Shown here piece by piece: positions 16,733 through 22,420 of a DNA stretch of 22,420 nucleotides. A program made the translations under genes and the position numbers. This DNA comes from Phycisphaerales bacterium UBA854 (GTDB lineage: Bacteria; Planctomycetota; Phycisphaerae; Phycisphaerales; SM1A02), in the NCBI GenBank assembly GCA_002295885.1, contig DBGM01000047.1:1-22420 (forward strand), written 5' to 3'. Below the pieces are notes generated by a model. It made no database searches, was not told the DNA's origin, and saw only the letters and a program-made list of their open reading frames with translations. Position 1 is the stretch's first letter. The number at the start of each line of letters is the position of its first letter.

Positions 16733-16737
16733 TCGCG
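16721..16737. terminator. Hairpin at the convergent gene ends (possible bidirectional terminator)
   Basis: CGCGAC (16721-16726) and GTCGCG (16732-16737) form a perfect GC-rich 6-bp stem with loop TTCTA, overlapping the stop codon of the permease gene. The convergent gene ends 9 nt away. There is no T-tract on either side, so it would be a non-canonical terminator. Confidence 0.4.
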
Positions 16738-16741
16738 GGGT

Positions 16742-18352
16742 TCAGAACGCCGGGGGGACTTCAACGTTCATCGTTCCGACCAGGGTATGGCCGACCCGGA
16801 GCGAAGTGAGATTGACGCCGCCCGTGACCTGGAAGATCAGGACCAGCACCTGATCCGTCTGCGACGGCGACAGCTGCGGAAGTTCGGGCGTGGTGCGTAG
16901 TCCGTACTGGGGATCAAGCTTCAGTTCGAGTTCGGTCCCGAACATGAAGTAGTACCCGACGGGGAAGTACTTGTTTCCGAGCGAGTCCAGCAGGGTGATC
17001 TGGTCCTCCGGCTTGGTCCGCTCCTCGACCTTTCCGCCGAGCCACGCCGGGGACGAGTTGCTGACGGTCACCTGAACCACCTGGGTTCCGCCCGGCGTCG
17101 CAATCGCATTCACCTGCAGGGCGCGGCTGGTCTGTGATTCGGATCGCCGCGGGAGGCGGAGGAATCCGGAATCGAACTCGTTGTCCTCGGTCAGCTTCAT
17201 GGAGCCGGGGATCCGGTTCACGCTCGGACGGAAGTTGGCCACCCGCTTGGACACGTCGATGGCATCATCGATGGGCTGTCCGAGCTGCCGGTTGTCCTTG
17301 ACACCGCCGTTGGAGCCACCGAGGAAGGCAAGAGCGGCGGGATTGGCCGACGTCGCGTCGGGAAGGTCGAAGCGGGTGCCGCGGACCTGCACGAATCTCG
17401 GGATGAATCCAGACGGGGCTTCGAAGAAGAAGGCCATGTCGGACTCGTTCTGTCCGGGGGTGCCCGATGCGAAGTTCGCCGGGTCATCGAACATGTACGT
17501 GGCCGGCATCCCGGTGTCGGCGGAGGGCTGAACCCAGCCGATGGGGTACACGATGTCCGGCGCGTCGGATCCCTCTGCGCTGCCGACCAGTCTGATCTGG
17601 GCGCTCGAGAGCACCAGTTGCCGTCCGAAGTCCCTGGAGCTCGACTTGAACTGCGTCTGGACGACCCACATGTCGGTTCCGTCAACCTTGGCCAGGCTGG
17701 CGATGTTCACGGCATCCGACGGCATCGAGACCTGTCCTTCGCCGGAGTTGAAGTTGTCCCTGAGGAGCGAGGCCTGCTTGTACAGCTCCGGGTTGTAGTG
17801 CTTGAGCGGTGCACCGCCGATGTCGGGATGGATGGTGGTCACGCTGAGCAGGTCGAAGAAGGCGTTGGACCAACGATCGACCGGGGCCCAGAGCTGGGGG
17901 CCGCTGGCGGCGATGACGCCCGGCTGGCCACGCTGGCGGCCGAAGCCCTTGTAGCCCATCATCTCGTGGGGGCCCTGCAGGAATCCGATCGCCGTCAGGG
18001 TGAATCCGACGGTCAGGATCCCGGCGAAGAGACCCATGATGGCGCCCATGGTCTTGTCCGCCGCGGCCGGCAGGATGATGTTGGCGCGGATCACCGAGTC
18101 GCTCGCCGCCCGAAGGATGACGAGGAAGATGGCGAAGAGTCCGCCGAGGGTGATGCCCATCGCGTAGCTGTCGAACCCGCCTCCGCTGAGGAGGACGTCG
18201 ATGGCCAGCGGTTCCCAGAATGCGTAGGCCAGACAGCCGGCTGCGATGACTGCGATGAGGTGGAGGAGGGCGCTGAAGAAGCCCTGGTCCATCCACCAGT
18301 AGGCGATCAGCAGGACAATGGCGATGATCAGGATGTTGAAGAGGACGATCAT
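16742..18352 (-). CDS. CvpA-like membrane protein with a large C-terminal domain of unknown function
   Basis: A 536-residue protein. The N-terminal 125 residues hold four hydrophobic segments (about 3-20, 25-46, 63-82, 103-124) arranged like the CvpA family, including GFFSALLHLIAVIAAGCLAY and DKTMGAIMGLFAGI. CvpA proteins are usually only 160-200 residues; here about 400 more residues follow. They are mixed and appear soluble, with no recognised domain, and would lie on one side of the membrane. Late in the sequence, a stretch with SLGNKYFPVGYYFMFG resembles a beta-sandwich pattern, as does the preceding VVQVTVSNSSPAWLG, but this is only an impression. The gene starts within the stop of the GspE-like gene (ATGA, 4-nt overlap), so it is translationally coupled to the pilus-type ATPase genes. 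Function unknown. Confidence 0.8.
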   Translation of the reverse strand: MIVLFNILIIAIVLLIAYWWMDQGFFSALLHLIAVIAAGCLAYAFWEPLAIDVLLSGGGFDSYAMGITLGGLFAIFLVILRAASDSVIRANIILPAAADKTMGAIMGLFAGILTVGFTLTAIGFLQGPHEMMGYKGFGRQRGQPGVIAASGPQLWAPVDRWSNAFFDLLSVTTIHPDIGGAPLKHYNPELYKQASLLRDNFNSGEGQVSMPSDAVNIASLAKVDGTDMWVVQTQFKSSSRDFGRQLVLSSAQIRLVGSAEGSDAPDIVYPIGWVQPSADTGMPATYMFDDPANFASGTPGQNESDMAFFFEAPSGFIPRFVQVRGTRFDLPDATSANPAALAFLGGSNGGVKDNRQLGQPIDDAIDVSKRVANFRPSVNRIPGSMKLTEDNEFDSGFLRLPRRSESQTSRALQVNAIATPGGTQVVQVTVSNSSPAWLGGKVEERTKPEDQITLLDSLGNKYFPVGYYFMFGTELELKLDPQYGLRTTPELPQLSPSQTDQVLVLIFQVTGGVNLTSLRVGHTLVGTMNVEVPPAF

Positions 18353-20046
18353 GATGCCTCCACCTTGGCCTTGGAGGCCTGCTTCTTCTTCTTCTTCGGG
18401 GATAGGACGCGTGCGATCTCATCCAGCGAGGTTTCACCCCGGCCGGCCTTGAGCAGCGCCGCCTCCTGCATTTGGAGCATCTTGGACTTTCGTGCCGCGG
18501 CGAGTGCGCTCTTGAGATCACCGCTGCGGAGATGCTTGAGGACGTCCTGATCCACTACGAGCACCTCGAAGACAGCGGTCTGTCCGAGGAAACCGGTGCC
18601 GTTGCAGATCGGGCAGTCGATGATCTTGTTCTTGATCTGGATCTGGCCGACCCGACGGTGGAGCTGATCTCCGATGCCGGCGGGCAGCTTCATGGCCGCC
18701 ATCTCCTCCGGCGTCACCTGCTGCTTGCAGTTGGGACACAGCTTTCGAATGAGACGCTGGTGCAGCACGGCCCGGATCGGCTTGACGGCTTCCTCGACGT
18801 CACCGACGTGCTTGACCCATTCGCGGATGCAATCCACCAGGCTGTTGGCGTGCATTCCCACGTAGACCAGGGGACCCTTCCGCCCGGGGGCGGCGGCGGC
18901 CTTGGCCGATTCCGAATCCCGAATGTCCCCGACCAGTGCCACGTCGGGGTCCCGTCGGAGGATGGACTGGAGATTGGTCGCGAAGTCGACGTCCACGTTC
19001 ATCGGGTCCCACTCGGCCTGATCGACACCGTTGATGAAGGCTTCGATCTCGTACTCGAGCGACTTGATGTTGCAGGTGTAGGCGTCGTGGCGTCCCAGCA
19101 GCGAGTAGACCGTGGTGGTGGCGCCCTGCTTGGCGGGAGCGCTCACCAGCACGATGCCGTGCCGGTCGTGCTTTTCGACGAGTTCGTCCAGCATTGCACG
19201 CTGCTGGGGGAGCAGGCCGAGCTGATCGTAGGGCACGAGTCGCGAGGTTTCCCGGTTGAACTCGATGACGACCACCGGCCCCTTGGAGCTGCCGGAGATG
19301 GCCATCTGTACGCTGGTGTCCTCGGCGCCCGAATTGAGACTGAACGAGCCGGACTTGGTCCGCCGAGAGTCGGACGACTCGAGACCAGCGATCTGCTTGA
19401 AGAAGTTGATCGCCGGCGCGGCGTCCTCGACCGCCATGTCCTCCTGCTTGGTGCGGACGCCGTCGATCACCCAGGCGATCTTGCAGCCGGTACCCGTCAG
19501 GAGCATCTCGATCCGCGAAGCCCGGGCCTTGATGGCCGGACCCATGATGTCCTCGGTTCGCAGGTAGATCTGGAAGTCAGGGTCGTCCTTGCTTGGCACC
19601 CGGACCTCGCTACCGGAGGCGTCCGTGTACTGGATGGCGGCGGAGAGTCTCGCCTTCTCCATCTTTCGCTGCTGGGCCGCTGCGGCATCCTTCGAGAGCG
19701 ACAGGTAGAACTGCTTGCCGTCCGGCACCGATCCGTTGCGGATCTTCCAGTAGACGAGAACGGGTGTGAGGAGGATGAGCACTCCGACCGGGAGGCTCAC
19801 CCAGAAGACCCAGCCGGTGAAGAAGGTGATGACCGCGACCACACCGCTGGCCAGGAAGATCGAGTTCCACTTCTCCCAACCGAGGTTGTAGTAGCGGAGA
19901 TCCTTGTCGATCTTCGTCGCCACCAGCCACGCCCAAGCGATGAACACTCCCCAGATGACCAGCGGCTTCCAGGGGCTCATGAGCAGGACGGACGAGTCGC
20001 CGAATAGGGTGGGGGCCATTGCGAAATCCATGGTGAGACTTTCCAT
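18349..20046 (-). CDS. Membrane-anchored GspE/PilB-like protein with degenerate ATPase motifs
   Basis: A 565-residue protein. Three hydrophobic segments (about 26-43, 62-82, 84-100) occupy the N-terminus, where GspE/PilB proteins normally have a soluble domain. The rest aligns by eye to GspE/PilB. Walker A, usually GPTGSGKTTT, reads APAKQGATTT (303-312), so the catalytic Lys is Ala309. The Asp-box region reads KSLEYEIEAF instead of VEDPVEY-like sequence. The Walker B equivalent is DPDVALVGDIRD, Asp for Glu at 374. The His-box keeps His399. The zinc tetracysteine C437-x2-C440 and C478-x2-C481 is intact and marks the GspE/PilB branch. A Lys-rich tail follows. It probably binds nucleotide poorly or not at all. 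It lies 6 nt after pilT. An alternative start at 20031 is possible. No frameshift is seen, so it is not an ordinary pseudogene. Confidence 0.85.
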   Translation of the reverse strand: MESLTMDFAMAPTLFGDSSVLLMSPWKPLVIWGVFIAWAWLVATKIDKDLRYYNLGWEKWNSIFLASGVVAVITFFTGWVFWVSLPVGVLILLTPVLVYWKIRNGSVPDGKQFYLSLSKDAAAAQQRKMEKARLSAAIQYTDASGSEVRVPSKDDPDFQIYLRTEDIMGPAIKARASRIEMLLTGTGCKIAWVIDGVRTKQEDMAVEDAAPAINFFKQIAGLESSDSRRTKSGSFSLNSGAEDTSVQMAISGSSKGPVVVIEFNRETSRLVPYDQLGLLPQQRAMLDELVEKHDRHGIVLVSAPAKQGATTTVYSLLGRHDAYTCNIKSLEYEIEAFINGVDQAEWDPMNVDVDFATNLQSILRRDPDVALVGDIRDSESAKAAAAPGRKGPLVYVGMHANSLVDCIREWVKHVGDVEEAVKPIRAVLHQRLIRKLCPNCKQQVTPEEMAAMKLPAGIGDQLHRRVGQIQIKNKIIDCPICNGTGFLGQTAVFEVLVVDQDVLKHLRSGDLKSALAAARKSKMLQMQEAALLKAGRGETSLDEIARVLSPKKKKKQASKAKVEAS

Positions 20047-20052
20047 TCTGGA

Positions 20053-21186
20053 TCAGGAGATGCCCTTCAGTCGCATCTTGAGTTCTTCAGGCTTCGGTGT
20101 GGCCTCGAGTGCGACCCGGTGATGGATCCACTCGGACTCGACGAGCCGGACCAGCGAGGTCGTGAAGTCGACCATGCCCTCCTCGAGGCTCTTGCGAATG
20201 ATGTCGAGCAGTTCGCCCTCACGTGCCTCCAGCACGTACTTCTGGACGGCGGGGGTGCCGAGCAGGATTTCGACGGCGGGGATCCGGGCCACGTCCTCGA
20301 CCAGCGTCGGAAGCAGTTTCTGGTAGACGATGGCACGCAGGTTGTAGGCAAGCAGCTTGCGGATGTTCTCGACCTCGTCCTGATCGAAGAGGTCGTAGAT
20401 GCGGCCGAAGGTCTGCCATGCCGAGGAGGCGTGGATGGTTCCGAACACCAGGTGGCCGGTCTCGGCGGCTCGGATCGCCGCTTCGAAGGTCTCCTTGTCG
20501 CGCATCTCGCCGACGAGGACAACGTCGGGGTCCTCGCGGACGAGAGCTCGCAGGGCCTCGTTGAAGTCCAGGCAGTCGATGCCGACCTCACGTTGGTTGA
20601 TGCTGGCCTTGTCGTCCTTGAAGATGTATTCGATGGGATCCTCGATCGTGACGATGTGGCATCGCTTCCGCATGTTCACGTACTGGAGCATGGCGGCGAT
20701 CGAGGTGCTCTTGCCGGATCCCGTGACGCCCGCGAACAGGATCAGCCCGTTGGCCGACAGGGCGACCGGCCCGAGGATCTCGGGGATATGGAGCTGTTCG
20801 AAGGTCTTGATGTCGGATGTGATGAGACGGCAGGCGAGGGAGACCTTGCCCCGGCTCATGAAGATGTTGACCCGGAACCGGCGGTCCTCATCGTAGTCGT
20901 AGGCGAGGTCGAACTGGCCATGGTTCTTGAAGTGGGTGTACTGGCCTTCGTCGAGGATATCGAGGGCGATCTGGTGCCCGTCGTCCACGCTGACCGCATC
21001 CGTGCTCAGGGTCCGCAGCTCGCCCCGGACCCTGATCCGCGGGGCGGTATCCGACTTCACATGGAGATCGGAGGCCTCGTAGGTGATGCAGGCCTTGAGG
21101 AGCTTGCGGAAGATGGCTTCTCCCTTGCCGGCCTCCGTCCCTCGGACGTGGCTGACGGCGCCGAACACTTCCTTGCTGTCTGTCAT
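20053..21186 (-). CDS. pilT: PilT-type twitching motility ATPase
   Basis: A 377-residue hexameric secretion-type ATPase. An N-terminal PAS-like domain (about 1-135) includes YEASDLHVKSDTAPRIRVRG. The ATPase core has Walker A GVTGSGKST with Lys159, Asp box TIEDPIEYIF (180-189), Walker B DPDVVLVGEMRD with Glu227, and His box GTIHASSA with His252. All are intact. PilT proteins power retraction of type IV pili; some family members serve other roles. The ATG at 21186 is preferred over the longer frame to 21273: AGGAG lies 11 nt upstream and the N-terminus is normal. No pilin, PilC or PilM-Q genes are in the window. It is first in a tight three-gene unit with the GspE-like and CvpA-like genes. No clear promoter was found in the 185-bp gap before guaB. 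Confidence 0.93.
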   Translation of the reverse strand: MTDSKEVFGAVSHVRGTEAGKGEAIFRKLLKACITYEASDLHVKSDTAPRIRVRGELRTLSTDAVSVDDGHQIALDILDEGQYTHFKNHGQFDLAYDYDEDRRFRVNIFMSRGKVSLACRLITSDIKTFEQLHIPEILGPVALSANGLILFAGVTGSGKSTSIAAMLQYVNMRKRCHIVTIEDPIEYIFKDDKASINQREVGIDCLDFNEALRALVREDPDVVLVGEMRDKETFEAAIRAAETGHLVFGTIHASSAWQTFGRIYDLFDQDEVENIRKLLAYNLRAIVYQKLLPTLVEDVARIPAVEILLGTPAVQKYVLEAREGELLDIIRKSLEEGMVDFTTSLVRLVESEWIHHRVALEATPKPEELKMRLKGIS

Positions 21187-21336
21187 CTTGCCCGGAACTC
21201 CTGCATCGGATCTGAAATGAGGGGAAGTGGTGGGGGCGGCCCTGGGGACGATTCGAATACGCCATCCTAGCAAATGAAGTGGGCCTTGGGGATGCTGGGA
21301 AGGGTGCTTCCGGGCCGGGTCGGGCGGGGGGCTGCC

Positions 21337-21365
21337 TTGACATTTCGGCCTCTTGGAGGCATTCT
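21337..21365 (+). promoter_or_regulatory. Promoter of guaB
   Basis: A perfect TTGACA (21337-21342) is followed by exactly 17 nt and CATTCT (21360-21365, 3/6 match to TATAAT). The ATG at 21372 comes 6 nt later, so the transcript would be leaderless. A GGAGG at 21354-21358 is 13 nt from the ATG and lies inside the promoter spacer, so it is unlikely to serve as a Shine-Dalgarno. Confidence 0.5.
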
Positions 21366-21371
21366 TGGCGG

Positions 21372-22420
21372 ATGGAGCACCAACGCATTCCCGACGGCAT
21401 CACGTTCGACGACGTCCTGCTCGTTCCCCAATACAGCGATTTGACGCCCGATGACACGTCGACGGCCACCCGTCTGACTCGTGGCATTACGATCAACATT
21501 CCTCTGATCTCGGCACCCATGGACACGGTCACCGAGGCCGATCTGGCCATCTCGCTCGCTCAGGAGGGCGGAATCGGGATCATCCACAAGAATCTCTCGG
21601 TCCAGGACCAGGCCAACGAGGTCCTCCGCGTCAAGCGCACCGAGAACGGCATTATCTCCGACCCCGTGACCCTCAGTCCCGAGGACACCGTCGCCCGGGC
21701 GATGGAACTCATGGAGAAGCAGAACGTATCCGGCTTCCCCGTCACCCTCGATGGAAGCAGTCATGGTCCGCTTGCCGGCATCCTTACTCGCCGGGACATG
21801 AAGTTCGTCGAGTCGGCGATGGATCACGTCGGCGAGGTCATGACCCGTGACAATCTCATCACCGGTCCGGTCAACATCGATCTCGCCACCGCCGAATCGC
21901 TCATGTCCCGCGGCCGGGTCGAAAAGCTCCTGCTCGTCGACGAGCAGGGCAATCTGGCCGGCCTGATGACCATGCGCGACATCGAGAACCTCCGCACGCA
22001 TCCGTTGGCGTGCCGGGACGATCGCGGTCGCCTTCGCGTCGGTGCCGCCGTGGGTGTGCATCAGCTCGACCGTGTCGAGTCACTCGTGGCTTCGGAGGTC
22101 GACGTGATCATCGTCGATACCGCCCACGGACATTCGGCCAACGTGCTGGACACCGTCCGAGCGATCCGCGAGCAGTACGACATCGAGATTATCGCCGGCA
22201 ACATCGCCACGGCCGAGGCCGCATCCGCGCTCATCGACGCGGGCGTCGATGCCGTCAAGGTGGGCATCGGCCCCGGTTCCATCTGCACGACCCGCATCGT
22301 CAGCGGCGTCGGCGTGCCCCAGCTGACCGCGATCAGGGAAGCCTGTTCCGTGGCGGACGCGGCGGGCGTGCCGGTGATCGCCGACGGCGGTGTCCGCCAA
22401 TCCGGCGACCTGCCCAAGGC
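21372..22420 (+). CDS. guaB: IMP dehydrogenase, N-terminal part (cut by window edge)
   Basis: The first 349 codons of a gene that leaves the window on the right. It oxidises IMP to XMP with NAD, the first committed step of GMP synthesis. The start MEHQRIPDGITFDDVLLVPQ is typical. A pair of CBS domains lies in about residues 92-205, within the barrel domain. The phosphate and catalytic loop GIGPGSICTTRIVSG has the nucleophile at Cys305, the same number as in E. coli GuaB. ADGGVRQSGD follows. The flap with the Arg-Tyr pair is outside the window. apt, elsewhere in the window, also serves purine nucleotides, but there is no operon link. Confidence 0.97.
   Translation, partial: MEHQRIPDGITFDDVLLVPQYSDLTPDDTSTATRLTRGITINIPLISAPMDTVTEADLAISLAQEGGIGIIHKNLSVQDQANEVLRVKRTENGIISDPVTLSPEDTVARAMELMEKQNVSGFPVTLDGSSHGPLAGILTRRDMKFVESAMDHVGEVMTRDNLITGPVNIDLATAESLMSRGRVEKLLLVDEQGNLAGLMTMRDIENLRTHPLACRDDRGRLRVGAAVGVHQLDRVESLVASEVDVIIVDTAHGHSANVLDTVRAIREQYDIEIIAGNIATAEAASALIDAGVDAVKVGIGPGSICTTRIVSGVGVPQLTAIREACSVADAAGVPVIADGGVRQSGDLPK

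Noticed and set aside
18472..20007. 511-codon open frame on the plus strand
   Set aside because: It is antisense to the GspE-like gene, which shows clear family motifs and correct operon spacing. The plus-strand translation is low-complexity Asp/Glu/Leu/Gly-rich.

Overview
The window is about 22.4 kb of GC-rich bacterial chromosome (neighbouring genes look like roughly 60-65% GC). It is densely packed with housekeeping genes and one clearly different low-GC gene. No rRNA, tRNA, CRISPR array, IS element or phage gene was seen. The best guess for the source is a planctomycete of the Phycisphaerae type. This rests on a secreted Cys-rich protein that ends in a single dockerin-like 'DVNGDGTVN' calcium motif, and on the linked PilT / GspE-like / CvpA-like genes. 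It is an inference from protein style, not from a marker gene.

Left part (1-5.2 kb). The 5' end of homogentisate dioxygenase (minus) is cut by the window edge. A secreted Cys-rich 'GACC' repeat protein (minus) follows and diverges from a Bcp peroxiredoxin (plus). Then come a low-GC putative lipoprotein (plus), 4-hydroxyphenylpyruvate dioxygenase (minus) and adenine phosphoribosyltransferase (minus). HPPD and homogentisate dioxygenase are consecutive steps of tyrosine breakdown but are separated here by three unrelated genes.

Middle (5.25-16.7 kb, all plus). A GroES-family protein is followed within 2 nt by aroA. Next is a tightly overlapping four-gene run: an MsbA-type ABC exporter, then a lipoprotein, a FecCD/BtuC-type permease and an ATPase that form a metal-chelate or cobalamin importer. 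A small membrane-anchored protein of unknown function follows. Then come an M24 aminopeptidase, accB and accC (two acetyl-CoA carboxylase subunits), and a two-gene ABC-2 type transporter.

Right part (16.7-22.4 kb). On the minus strand lies an apparent three-gene operon: an intact PilT-type ATPase, a membrane-anchored GspE/PilB-like protein whose nucleotide-binding motifs are badly eroded, and a CvpA-like membrane protein with a large C-terminal region of unknown function. This is the most unusual unit in the window. guaB (IMP dehydrogenase) diverges from it and runs off the right edge.

Many plus-strand starts (5253, 6944, 11382, 12029, 21372) lack a Shine-Dalgarno sequence and have a -10-like hexamer ending 7-10 nt before the ATG, as expected for leaderless or nearly leaderless mRNAs. 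Others (hmgA, bcp, HPPD, the Cys-rich gene) have a -10-like box plus a normal Shine-Dalgarno.
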